Positions 1 to 8,140 of a DNA stretch of 64,000 bases are shown piece after piece. Position 1 is the first letter of the stretch, and each line of letters begins with the position of its first letter. The notes below the pieces were generated by a model that was not told the origin of the DNA, searched no databases, and saw only the letters and a list, made by a program, of their open reading frames with translations. Location: the NCBI GenBank assembly GCA_964552955.1, contig CAZKIU010000018.1:1-64000 (forward strand), in the 5' to 3' direction. Source of the stretch: UBA1413 sp964552955 (GTDB lineage Bacteria > Bacteroidota > Bacteroidia > Bacteroidales > Prolixibacteraceae). Made by a program: the position numbers and the translations under genes.

Positions 1-87
1 GAACAACAGCCTCAGTACATAATGCCCACAGGAAAGCCAGAAGAGCATCCTCCCGCACACAACGAAAAGAGTGACGAGCTGACTTAA
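1..87 (+). CDS. C-terminal tail of an unidentified protein (cut by window edge)
   Basis: Reading frame 1 is open from the first base and stops with TAA at 85-87. It encodes 28 residues that are hydrophilic and rich in Pro, Glu and His, ending in KSDELT. The body of the gene lies outside the window, so no family can be named. It is convergent with the membrane-protein gene on the minus strand that ends at 130. It could be a chance open frame, because 28 codons is short. Confidence 0.4.
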   Translation, partial: EQQPQYIMPTGKPEEHPPAHNEKSDELT

Positions 88-129
88 GGAGCGGCACCAG
101 CGATCCTGTATCAGGCTGACCGGTTTCTG

Positions 130-603
130 TCACCCCAGCCGGGCGAGGGAGCGCAGTTCGTCGCGTACTTTTTCCACTTTCCCGCGGCTGCCGGCGCCCG
201 GGGCATTCAGGGTAGCCTCGCGTGCTTTTTCTCCGGCTGGCTGGTCGAGGAGGGCGTCTAGTTCTTCGGCGAGCTCCCCGGCCCGGGCGGTGACTGCCCG
301 CGACCGGTCGTTGGCGGCGTTGGCCTCATCGCGGGCCCGGGCCGCCTGGGCATCGGCAGGCACCTTCCCGAAATAATAACCCAGCACCACCCCCGCCAAT
401 CCCAGCAATATCTGCAGAATATCCTTGCCCGCAGCCAGCTGTGTTTTATCAGGGTTCCCGATCAGCTCAAACGTTTTAAAGACAAGCACCAGCGTGAACA
501 CCAGAATAAGAATACCCAGGATAGCCGTCACTCCTTCCTTGACCAGTTGGATGACCTGCTCCTGTGTCCACTTATTTCCCTTAGGAACTTCATCATCTCC
601 CAT
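130..603 (-). CDS. Small membrane protein with two TM helices and a coiled-coil tail
   Basis: About 157 residues, unrecognised. Two hydrophobic helices (roughly residues 25-45 and 58-78, the second ending in GVVLGYYFGK) are followed by an Ala/Arg/Glu-rich segment likely to form a cytoplasmic coiled coil. The ATG at 603 (protein MGDDEVPKGN) has the A-rich upstream run normal for Bacteroidota. A frame extension to 636 is possible but less likely. A TAAATTGT hexamer-like -7 site lies at 638-645 and resembles the sites upstream of two of the caspase genes in this window, so shared control is possible. Function unknown. Confidence 0.65.
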   Translation of the reverse strand: MGDDEVPKGNKWTQEQVIQLVKEGVTAILGILILVFTLVLVFKTFELIGNPDKTQLAAGKDILQILLGLAGVVLGYYFGKVPADAQAARARDEANAANDRSRAVTARAGELAEELDALLDQPAGEKAREATLNAPGAGSRGKVEKVRDELRSLARLG

Positions 604-637
604 AGTTTTTAATTTTTGGTTTAACACATAAATCAAA

Positions 638-645
638 ACAATTTA
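638..645 (-). promoter_or_regulatory. Candidate -7 element TAAATTGT
   Basis: Minus strand reads GAAAATGTCG-TAAATTGT, 35 nt before the ATG at 603. It resembles the Bacteroidota -7 consensus TAnnTTTG. The same octamer preceded by GAAAAA occurs upstream of two caspase genes (15747-15754 and 23346-23353). No TTG is seen at the -33 position here, so this instance is weaker than those. Confidence 0.35.
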
Positions 646-766
646 CGACATTTTCAGGAATGCAGGCCTTTGGCCTATCTTTATAGATTCAGAAAGCCCC
701 CTTGCCCGACACTATGTTCATCCCATTCATTCTGATAGGATAGTCCACCGAAGGCAGAGTGACCGG

Positions 767-2221
767 TCACTTACCTGCTGGGATCCAAAGGACGGAATTG
801 CCCGTGCCATGTTCGTTTTCCTCAAAGAGGGGATTCCCCGGATCAAGGATCCAGGTTCCGTCGACGATGAACTTATAGGTGTATTTGCCAGGTTTCAGTC
901 GGAGGGGAAATTTCCAGCTGTTGCCTTCTCTGACCATGCGGTAGCCGTCAGGGTTCCAGTTGCTGAAGCTTCCGGCGAGGATGACGCTTTTAGCGCCGGC
1001 ATGGCCCTTCAGTTCAAAGATATGGTTGGCTTTCAGGGCTATGAAGGAATTTTCATATTCGTCATGGCCTGTAGAGAAGGGGTTGGCGGGGTCGGGCATC
1101 CACCGGCCGTCGACGATAAACTTATATTCATAATTGCCGGCAGCCGTCACGTAGGGCAGCCTCCAGCCGGAGGAACTTTTTTCCATGACCAGCTCATTCT
1201 CGTCCCAGTTATTGAAGCTGCCGGTGAGAACCACTTTCCGGGCATCGGTGAATCCATTGAGGGTAAAGAGAAAGGGTTCCCCGATTTCCAGGAAGGAGTT
1301 GCTGTAGCCCTGGGCATCTTTGCGCATCGAAGGATTAGCAGGGTCGGTCATCCACTTTCCGTCGACCAGGAATTTGTAGGCCCAGGTGCCTTCCCGGATG
1401 TAAACGGGCAGGGCCCACTCGTCGCCGGAAAGCTGCATAGGTATCCCGCGCGGGTTCCAGTTGGAGAAATTGCCGGTGACCACTACCGCGCGGGCTTTCG
1501 GGTAGCCCTTTAGCCTGAAGGTGTGGTTCGTGCAGTATATGACGGAATTGCGGGTTCCGGCGCCGCTTCGTTCTGTCAGCCGGTTCACCGGGTCGATGGT
1601 CCACCGGCCGTCGACGATGTATTTGTAGAGATATTTTCCGGGTGGCAGCTCCAGATCGACCATCCAACCCTTGCCGGCGCGCCGCATGGGGGTGCCGGTG
1701 GTGCTCCAGCCGTTGAAACTTCCGGAGATAAAAACGGCTTGCGCTTTCTCGTAACCGGGAAGATAGAACTGGGCCCGCCGGCCAGTGTAAACAAAGGCAT
1801 TGCGGAGTTCCAGGTTGTTAAAACCAAAAGTGGCATCGGTGGCCGGATCACTCCCTTCGAAATCCATCCAGTCATCGATCAGCAGGAAGAAATCGGAAGG
1901 CAGGGGCCCTTTGGTACCGTCGGGGAGAAGCGGCTTCGAGAGTTCGACGATGCCGGGGCTTTTCACCACTACCGACCACACTTCCCCGTCTGCTTCGATG
2001 CGCGTTTTTCCACTGTATACGGCCGCCATCAGCGTGCTGTCAAGGTCAAAGAGCTCCATAACCTGTTTCTTCTCCTTATCCTGCCATTTCAGGTGAAGGG
2101 TGAAAACCAGCCGTCCCTCTTCCACCCGGCACACCTTGCCCGGGTCGACCTGCGCCCCCGCAGGCCAATGAAAAGCCACCATCAACGGCAGCAACAGCAG
2201 GAAAAGCAATAATCTCCTCAT
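767..2221 (-). CDS. Secreted protein with four tandem CBM48/AMPK-type carbohydrate-binding modules
   Basis: A 484-residue exported protein. Signal peptide at residues 1-24 (ends AGAQ). Residues 25-145 form an unassigned N-terminal domain. Four modules of about 80 residues follow (about 150-230, 233-313, 316-396 and 400-480). Each has the early-set pattern F.L.G...A..V...GsFn.W and the closing signature Y.YK(F/Y)(I/L)VDG.W..DP.NP of glycogen-binding AMPK/CBM48 domains. No catalytic domain is visible, so it probably binds an alpha-glucan or a related glycan at the cell surface or in the periplasm. The start overlaps the stop of the upstream protease gene by 4 nt and is preceded by a perfect AAGGAGGTGAT Shine-Dalgarno, rare in this phylum, which indicates translational coupling. 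Identification of the modules is firm; the ligand is inferred. Confidence 0.85.
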   Translation of the reverse strand: MRRLLLFLLLLPLMVAFHWPAGAQVDPGKVCRVEEGRLVFTLHLKWQDKEKKQVMELFDLDSTLMAAVYSGKTRIEADGEVWSVVVKSPGIVELSKPLLPDGTKGPLPSDFFLLIDDWMDFEGSDPATDATFGFNNLELRNAFVYTGRRAQFYLPGYEKAQAVFISGSFNGWSTTGTPMRRAGKGWMVDLELPPGKYLYKYIVDGRWTIDPVNRLTERSGAGTRNSVIYCTNHTFRLKGYPKARAVVVTGNFSNWNPRGIPMQLSGDEWALPVYIREGTWAYKFLVDGKWMTDPANPSMRKDAQGYSNSFLEIGEPFLFTLNGFTDARKVVLTGSFNNWDENELVMEKSSSGWRLPYVTAAGNYEYKFIVDGRWMPDPANPFSTGHDEYENSFIALKANHIFELKGHAGAKSVILAGSFSNWNPDGYRMVREGNSWKFPLRLKPGKYTYKFIVDGTWILDPGNPLFEENEHGTGNSVLWIPAGK

Positions 2222-3333
2222 TCATCACCTCCTTTCAGAAACCGGAAGCCCACCTCGCGGGTGACAAAATTAACATTCACCTCGCCGTTGCGGAAGAAGC
2301 TGTAACCCAACACCCCGTCGAGGGAGGTGTTATAGACCTCATCGAGGGCAAAAAGGGAGGTGATGACGGTTTCCATGTTGTCAATTTTCCGGTCACCCAG
2401 GCTAAAGTCGTTCATGGTGCCGAAGAGCACCTCAGAGGTTCCAGAACCTGCACCTTTGAGGCTGGACCTGCGGGTAATGGTAATGGTCGACAATACCGAT
2501 TTATGGGCTGATTTGCTGATCACGTTGGTTTCGGCAGCGGTATCGAAGCAGAAGTTGAGGGTTTTCCCGGCCACCATCCCCTTCATAAAGACCACATGGC
2601 CTGTTCCGGGGATTTTTTGGCGGTGGTCGGCCCTGAAGGGGGGGAGTACCCCGTTGTTTCTGCGGCCTGCCCCATCAAGACGGTAAAGAAAAAGCTGCCC
2701 GTTAAGGGGGTCAAAGACCAGGTCGAATTTCTGGAGCAGGCTGAATCCTACCAGACCGAGGATTTTGACGCCCCGCCGGTTTTCGATATGGGCCAGGTCG
2801 GTCACTTCGGCCCTCAGCTTTTCATAGGCCAGTCGGGCAAACTCCACCTTTCCGGCGGTGATCAGCTCCACCTGGCCAACGCCGCCGGTGATGCCACTCG
2901 AATTCACCCTTCCCGAGGTGACATGGTTCCGGAAGTAAGTCTTGTTGAGCAGCAACTCCCGGGCACCGGTATCGAAGACCAGGTTACCTGCGACGCCGTC
3001 GATGACGGCCTCAATGAGGTAAAGGCGGCCGGCGCGTTTCAGGGGGATCACCACCGGGTCGGCATCGGGGAGCAGAGCAGGCACGGGAACTGGAGGGAAG
3101 GGAAAGGGCGGAACCGGATATCCGGAAGTGGAAAAGTCAGCAACCGGAACCCCGCCGGCTCTGTCTAAGGCTGTTCCATTATAACTGACACCGGCTCCAG
3201 AGACAACGCAAGATTTGTTTATGACAACCGGCAGGGTGTGTGGGCTGGAGGTACCATTTCCTGCTCCCCCGGCAATCAGGAAGAATAAAAGTGCCAGGCC
3301 TGGCAACAAATGCATTCCCTTAGTACTTATCAT
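2218..3333 (-). CDS. Secreted retropepsin-like aspartyl protease with two active-site motifs
   Basis: About 371 residues. A hydrophobic N-terminus (MHLLPGLALLFFLIAGG) suggests export. Two pepsin/retropepsin-like active-site motifs are visible: LVFDTGAREL (Asp about 121) and FCFDTAAETN (Asp about 263), each followed by hydrophobic residues as in a duplicated protease fold. The second has DTA instead of DTG, a common tolerated variant. The open frame extends to a TTG at 3342, but the first ATG at 3333 is the likelier start. It is the first gene of a two-gene operon with the CBM48 protein (4-nt overlap). A periplasmic proteolytic role is inferred; the substrate is unknown. Confidence 0.8.
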   Translation of the reverse strand: MISTKGMHLLPGLALLFFLIAGGAGNGTSSPHTLPVVINKSCVVSGAGVSYNGTALDRAGGVPVADFSTSGYPVPPFPFPPVPVPALLPDADPVVIPLKRAGRLYLIEAVIDGVAGNLVFDTGARELLLNKTYFRNHVTSGRVNSSGITGGVGQVELITAGKVEFARLAYEKLRAEVTDLAHIENRRGVKILGLVGFSLLQKFDLVFDPLNGQLFLYRLDGAGRRNNGVLPPFRADHRQKIPGTGHVVFMKGMVAGKTLNFCFDTAAETNVISKSAHKSVLSTITITRRSSLKGAGSGTSEVLFGTMNDFSLGDRKIDNMETVITSLFALDEVYNTSLDGVLGYSFFRNGEVNVNFVTREVGFRFLKGGDE

Positions 3334-3547
3334 AGAAATCAATCATCCTTCTCCGGAAACGCTCCGGGATAAGCTAGGCTGTTTGAAGCGCCGCCGGGAA
3401 TCCTGGGCGGACCGTTTCCGATACCCACGCTGTGCAGGAGGCGTGGGTCGTTCCTCATGCAATATACGCTAAAATCAGATGCTCGCCGACCCTCTCAGGG
3501 CATAAAATGCGCATGAAAAGGATGGAGACTTTATTATGAAATCATGG

Positions 3548-4801
3548 TCAGGGCTTTGGCTTCTGCTTGTCAAAGAAGGAGAGGTCCCACTGGTCCATCC
3601 ATTCCAGAAGGGGGAGGCCATCGCGGAATTGGATGGGGAGCCACACATAGGTGGCGTCGATGGGTTTACGCGGGTTCCACCGGTCGGCCATGAAAATGAA
3701 AGCCTCCTTTCTGCCTGCCACGGGAAGGATAAAGGTACTTTGGGCGTGGAAGGTGAGGTCGGCATCGGGGCCGGTGCAGGGGTTGGGGTGACGGGTCCAG
3801 GGCCCCCAGATGGAGGAGGCCGTGAGCAGGCGTGCCGCATTGGGATCCCACCCCGTGCATCCCGAGGTGATCATGAAATATTGCCCCTCCTTTTTGAAGA
3901 TGGCCGGAGCTTCATTATGTCCTCCGGGATCGATCCTGATCCATTTTCCGGTATATCCGAGATAATCATCGGTCAGTTCGGCCAGGTGAAGGGTAAGGTT
4001 TTCCTCGGAAGCATAGATATGGTAAGCCTTACCGTCGTCGTCGGCATACAGGGTCATATCGCGTGACATTTGTCCGCCGGCATGGTCACGCCGCACGAAG
4101 AGCCCGTCGGCCACGGCCTGGCGCCAGTCGTCGGTCCACCATTGGGGAAAATCACCAGGCACCGTGGCCAAAGTGCGCTGCGCTGCAGTCATGTTAAGGG
4201 GCCAGTGGCCGGCATTAGGCCGGAGGGAACGCAGGTAGGTGTAAGGCCCTGTCACCCGGTCACTGACCGCGATGCCCACACGGGCGGCACCGTAGCCCTG
4301 TCCCTTCAGCTCCAGATGGAAGAAAAGGACGAATTTCCCGGTGGACCGGTTGTACAGCACCTTGGGCCGCTCCATCACACACCCTCTGACAATATCGTTC
4401 TGCGGATCATCGCTCACGGGCAGGACCACCCCCTCGTTCTTCCAGTGGTACAAGTCGGCGCTGGAGTAACAGGTGATGCCTACCAGGGCGGCACTGGAAC
4501 GTTCGCTTTTATGCTCTCCAAACCAGTACCAGGTGTTGTTGTGAAACAGAATACCTCCCCCGTGGGCGTTGATGTGGATGCTGTCCGTATCAGGCCAGGG
4601 TTTTCCAGGCAAGAATGGACCAGATAGTTGGGAGGACTGTCCCGCAACGTTGAAATGACCGACCAGCAGCAGGAGTAACGGCACCCAGGATGAATAAAGC
4701 CTGGTGCATCGGGCAAAAAGGGAGATCCATCTGTTTCCGATCGAGCTCCACGAAAATGGAAAGCCGTGTGAATGATCTGAATGCATGTGACTGAATATCA
4801 T
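3548..4801 (-). CDS. Glycoside hydrolase family 43, exo-beta-1,3-galactanase-like (subfamily 24 type)
   Basis: About 417 residues. A long polar leader precedes a hydrophobic export segment (WVPLLLLLVGHF). The catalytic five-blade propeller follows. The motif INAHGGGILFHNNTWYWFGE marks the first blade. EAPAIFK carries the general-acid Glu. FHAQSTFILPV has Gln where most GH43 enzymes have their base, as in the exo-beta-1,3-galactanases of subfamily 24. The expected activity is release of galactose from beta-1,3-galactan such as arabinogalactan main chains, outside the inner membrane. Residue roles come from family knowledge; the substrate is inferred. The ATG at 4801 gives an unusually long leader, so an internal Met (4786) is possible. 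Confidence 0.85.
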   Translation of the reverse strand: MIFSHMHSDHSHGFPFSWSSIGNRWISLFARCTRLYSSWVPLLLLLVGHFNVAGQSSQLSGPFLPGKPWPDTDSIHINAHGGGILFHNNTWYWFGEHKSERSSAALVGITCYSSADLYHWKNEGVVLPVSDDPQNDIVRGCVMERPKVLYNRSTGKFVLFFHLELKGQGYGAARVGIAVSDRVTGPYTYLRSLRPNAGHWPLNMTAAQRTLATVPGDFPQWWTDDWRQAVADGLFVRRDHAGGQMSRDMTLYADDDGKAYHIYASEENLTLHLAELTDDYLGYTGKWIRIDPGGHNEAPAIFKKEGQYFMITSGCTGWDPNAARLLTASSIWGPWTRHPNPCTGPDADLTFHAQSTFILPVAGRKEAFIFMADRWNPRKPIDATYVWLPIQFRDGLPLLEWMDQWDLSFFDKQKPKP

Positions 4802-4934
4802 TACATGATTTAATATAACCGATTAAAACGACCCCGAAGGGGGTTCAGAGGTGAGTGTCGGGCATTCCACAGCGCCGATGTCTCATATGTAGCAACTTCG
4901 AAGGGTTAAAGTTACCACAAAAGCATCAACCTCC

Positions 4935-4964
4935 AAAAAAGCCACTCGCCGGGTGGCGGGTGGC
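4935..4964 (-). terminator. Rho-independent terminator after the aromatic-rich protein gene
   Basis: On the minus strand a 10-bp GC-rich stem (4955-4964 pairs with 4941-4950, one G-U pair) closes a 4-nt loop and is followed directly by six T (4940-4935). It lies about 45 nt after the stop of the gene ending at 5010 and before the GH43 gene, so these two genes are transcribed separately. Confidence 0.8.
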
Positions 4965-5009
4965 TCGTTCCTTTTCTGAAACTTAATTGCTGAATCTATG
5001 GAAGGATGG

Positions 5010-6644
5010 TTATCTGCGACGGCTGCCTGAGGATTCTTCCCTGGAGGATCCGCTGCTGCGGGAGGAACTGCCCGATGAAGATCTCTCCACGGTAGAAGAG
5101 CTTTTCTCCCGTGAGGAGCTTCTGGAGACGCTGCCGCTGTTGTTGCTGCGGGATTCGGAAGGCCGGGTGGCCACCTTGGTATTCCCTGAAGAGGCAGGGG
5201 CTGAGGTGCGGTTTGAGACCCTTCCGGAGGAGCTGCCGGAGGAAGACTCCTGCCGTACCGTGGTGGTCGTGCGGGGAGCTGTTTCCGTGCGGGTGCGGGG
5301 TGCGGAGTAGGTTTCCGTGCTGCGGGTGCCTTCCCTGACCGGGGTAGCCTCAGAACGGGTGGCAGGGCGGGTGGCTGACTTGCCGGTCACCTCGGGAGCA
5401 GTTCCTTCACTCTGCCTGGAGCGGTTCTCCCCGTTGACGGCGGGCGTAGCTTCCCGGGTGCCGGTTGACCGGGTGGAAGCAGGCCGCGTATAGGTACCGC
5501 TGTTGGCAGGAGCGGAATTCCGGGAGGGTTCCACCGCCTCGTTCCGGGTGCCGGTGGTTCCGGCTTCACGACGGGTGCGAACGGTTTCCGTATCCTGACG
5601 ACCACCGACGGTGCCACTGCGGAGGGTTCCCGTCGTATTAGCCGTGCGGGTGTTCACGGAGGAATCCGACCTGCGGGCTGCGGCAGTGGAGGTGCTCCTG
5701 ACTCTGGCGCTCTCAGGCACCGCGTTGCTCAGCCTGGGGGCGGAAGCCTCGCGGGTTCCCCCGTTCACCCGGGTACGGTTGCTTTCGGTGGCCACCCTGG
5801 CATGCAGGGCCCGGCCTTGGTTCTGCAGTTCCGGACGGGAGTAGGTCTCCTTGTAGTAACCTTTCTTGATGTTCTTGTGGACGTCCTTTGACCAGTGCCT
5901 TACACTGGTGTAGTAGTAGTCGTGATAGCCGTGGTAGCGGATATGATTCCAGGGACGGTAGTGGGCGTAGTAGTCGTTATACCAGTGGCTGTGGTAGCCG
6001 TGGTAGTAGTGCCAGTACCAGGGATTCCAGGCGTGGTAGTAGGTAGGCCAGTAGCCCCAGTACCAGGGTGAACGCCAGGCCAGGTAGCCAGGATAGTACA
6101 TATAGCGGACCACCGGCCAGTTGGCGATTTCCCAGGCAGAGGTGGTGATCACCGTCACCTGTACATTTCCGGAGGGGCGGCCATAGTAGCCGGGGTTGGC
6201 AGTTCCGGCGTAGTTGTTATCGTAGTAAGGCTCGATGATGTAATTACGGCCGTAGAGCGCTTCATCACCCACCAACTGAATCTGCACCGATCCGTTGCGG
6301 AAACGCTCGACGATGAAGACCGCCACGTCCTGGCGGTGTTTTTTATTCAGGGCAACGCTTAACACGATGTTGTGGACCCTTCCGTCGACATAGTCGGTCA
6401 CGTTGATGTAATCGACCAGGCGGTCGCCATTGAGATCAAGGTTGTTGATTCCCATGTCTTCGCTGTTGAGGTCTCTTTCAAAGCCTTCGAGGGTTTCCGA
6501 CTCCTGGAAGAGCTTCATGGTAGCATAGAGATTCAGGTTGTCACCCGGGAGACCCAGGTAATCCTCCCGCCAGTCCTGGGCCTGAACTGTAGTCGCGGTG
6601 GCCATCAGGATCGCGAGAAGTGCGGTGGTAAATAAAGCTTTCAT
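5010..6644 (-). CDS. Exported low-complexity protein: Tyr/His/Trp-rich middle, Ser/Arg/Thr-rich tail
   Basis: 544 residues. Signal peptide (ends TVQAQ, about residue 22). A globular N-terminal region of about 160 residues has an EF-hand-like segment (LDLNGDRLVDYINV). Residues about 188-251 are extremely rich in Tyr, His and Trp (for example WHYYHGYHSHWYNDYYAHY). From about 290 to the end the chain is Ser/Thr/Arg-rich, finishing SSGSSREESSGSRRR, and is probably disordered. Related envelope proteins are common in Bacteroidota but have no assigned role. It has its own terminator. The aromatic tract could bind metals or crosslink; this is speculation. Confidence 0.75.
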   Translation of the reverse strand: MKALFTTALLAILMATATTVQAQDWREDYLGLPGDNLNLYATMKLFQESETLEGFERDLNSEDMGINNLDLNGDRLVDYINVTDYVDGRVHNIVLSVALNKKHRQDVAVFIVERFRNGSVQIQLVGDEALYGRNYIIEPYYDNNYAGTANPGYYGRPSGNVQVTVITTSAWEIANWPVVRYMYYPGYLAWRSPWYWGYWPTYYHAWNPWYWHYYHGYHSHWYNDYYAHYRPWNHIRYHGYHDYYYTSVRHWSKDVHKNIKKGYYKETYSRPELQNQGRALHARVATESNRTRVNGGTREASAPRLSNAVPESARVRSTSTAAARRSDSSVNTRTANTTGTLRSGTVGGRQDTETVRTRREAGTTGTRNEAVEPSRNSAPANSGTYTRPASTRSTGTREATPAVNGENRSRQSEGTAPEVTGKSATRPATRSEATPVREGTRSTETYSAPRTRTETAPRTTTTVRQESSSGSSSGRVSNRTSAPASSGNTKVATRPSESRSNNSGSVSRSSSREKSSSTVERSSSGSSSRSSGSSREESSGSRRR

Positions 6645-7109
6645 TTTGTTTGTTGTTACTGAAGAACCATCTCTTCACAGTTGTTATGTCAAAAGGCGTA
6701 CCAAACCGATTTTTTCCACCGGCAAAGGGAAGCCGTTCCCCGCTTCCGGGCAATATTTTTCACTCCCTACAATATGATTACTTTTTACATTTTACCCCAC
6801 TCCCTCCGGAATCGAAGCATTCAAAGTGGAGATCTCCGGTTACAAATATGCCAAAGGGTCGGTACAGTTCCCGCACAACAAACCCCTGCCCCTGGATCTG
6901 ATCCGCCGGATCACCGAATTCCGGTTCAGAGAAAACCACACCCGATTAGGTAGTTAAAGCGAATTATGACCAACCTTTCCGGTATTCGGGTGTAGATCAA
7001 TAAATCCCGGAGGTTTCCCCGCCGGGGCTTTGAATACTACATCCAAGTATTCAGAGGATTAGTTGTCCCAATTAACTACATCATCCCATCTGCAAAGATT
7101 TACCTGTCT
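6645..7109. other. Intergenic region without a recognisable gene
   Basis: 465 bp between the aromatic-rich protein and the VWA gene. Short open frames on both strands have no start context, domain or composition that supports coding. The only structure I see is an 11-bp inverted repeat at 7028-7056. Confidence 0.5.
7028..7056. repeat. Inverted repeat, 11-bp arms, downstream of the VWA gene
   Basis: CTTTGAATACT (7028-7038) pairs with AGTATTCAGAG (7046-7056) around a 7-nt loop, with one G-T pair. It lies 54 nt beyond the VWA stop codon and may form a transcript 3' end hairpin, but no T-tract follows on either strand. Confidence 0.5.
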
Positions 7110-7760
7110 TTATATACTCGCGGAGCTGTCCTCCTCCTTGTAAAAATCCTCCTTATAGTTTTTCTTGTCTCTGATATTCTGGCTGTAGTTCATACGGGCC
7201 CGTTTCTCCTTGTCGAACATCTGCTTCATGTCGGCATCGTTGGCCTGGTACGACATGGTGTTGGTGATGGAGATCTTCAGGGCAAAATCGACCACGTCGT
7301 GGTTAGCCCCGATGTAAGTAAAGGTCCAGTTTTTCAGCGACAGTTCGTCGACCAGTTTTTTGACGGCTTCGCCTGAGAACTCCCTGCTGGAATTCTCCAT
7401 GCCGTCGGTCAGAATGGTCACCAGTACATTGTAATCGGAAAGGCTTTCCGTCACCCCCTTCATCTTCAGCAGGGAAAGGCCCATCGCATCAAAAAGGGGG
7501 GTCATGGAGTCGGGCTGGTACTTGTCACCGTCTATTTGCTTCAGCTTTTTAGCCGGTTCGTTGAAGAGGAGCGTTTTAATGCCCAGACCGTTGAAAGTGA
7601 CCAGGGAGATGAAGTGTTCCTGTTCCGGAAATTGTTGCTCCACCCCTTTGACGGTCTGGACCACTTCGTTAAAGCCGCTGATGGTGGCTTGCTTGATAGA
7701 TTCCATCGATCCGCTTTCATCGAGGATGATAAGGTTGAATACCTTGTGTTTTTGTTCCAT
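7110..7760 (-). CDS. von Willebrand factor type A (VWA) domain protein
   Basis: 216 residues, almost all one VWA domain. The metal-ion-dependent adhesion site is intact: DESGS (Asp14, Ser16, Ser18), the Thr-containing DSMTPLFDAMG segment, and the Asp of TILTDGMENSS. No signal peptide or membrane segment is seen, so the protein is cytoplasmic and probably binds a partner through a divalent cation. The tail (residues about 185-216) is Lys/Glu-rich. The start has no Shine-Dalgarno. A good -7 element lies about 245 nt upstream (8005-8012). Such stand-alone VWA proteins occur with AAA ATPases or tellurite-resistance-type genes, but none is adjacent here, so the partner is unknown. Confidence 0.85.
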   Translation of the reverse strand: MEQKHKVFNLIILDESGSMESIKQATISGFNEVVQTVKGVEQQFPEQEHFISLVTFNGLGIKTLLFNEPAKKLKQIDGDKYQPDSMTPLFDAMGLSLLKMKGVTESLSDYNVLVTILTDGMENSSREFSGEAVKKLVDELSLKNWTFTYIGANHDVVDFALKISITNTMSYQANDADMKQMFDKEKRARMNYSQNIRDKKNYKEDFYKEEDSSASI

Positions 7761-8140
7761 GGCTATTAAAATTAAGAGGTTAGTGTTTTTTTTTTGCTTA
7801 ATGGATAGAAGTTCTTAATAAGGGAAGGAGGTAGTCGCGACAAAGGCGTGGATCCTATGAGGGTCAGGGTCGGGTCAGGTGGCAGATATAAGGGAAACGC
7901 GGGGCGATTCCTTTGTAGAGAGGCTGCCTCAAAGGGGCGGCGGGTGGTTGGGGTTCCATTTGAAAAAAGGAATATTGATCAGAACGATGTCGTAAATTTC
8001 AATGCAAAGTTATAACGTCGTTTTGACAACTTCTGACAATAAAAAATAGGGCGAAAAAAGAATCAAATCAAGTGAGAAAAGAAAGCGCCACAGACGGGGT
8101 GATATTCTCCCAAAAAACCGAACGAGATTGAGGTCTCAAA
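7761..8140. other. Long leader/intergenic region upstream of the VWA gene
   Basis: 380 bp without a credible gene between the VWA protein and the WYL regulator, both on the minus strand. It holds the promoter-like TAACTTTG (minus strand, 8005-8012), which would give the VWA transcript a 5' leader of about 240 nt. Confidence 0.45.
8005..8012 (-). promoter_or_regulatory. -7 promoter element TAACTTTG for the VWA gene
   Basis: The minus strand matches the Bacteroidota -7 consensus TAnnTTTG exactly. Upstream there is a direct repeat TTGTC-AGAAG-TTGTC (about 8026-8038) that could supply the -33 box, though neither copy has the ideal spacing. Confidence 0.45.

Noticed and set aside
809..1513. Long open frames antisense to the CBM48, protease, SASA and caspase genes (for example 809-1513, 11725-13104, 17069-18403)
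   Set aside because: They mirror GC-rich genes on the other strand, have no start context or domain, and the opposite strand encodes clear families with intact motifs.
7021..7031. CCCCG-C-CGGGG-like GC palindrome near 7017-7027 as a terminator
   Set aside because: The loop would be one base and no T-tract follows; the neighbouring 11-bp repeat is the better structure.
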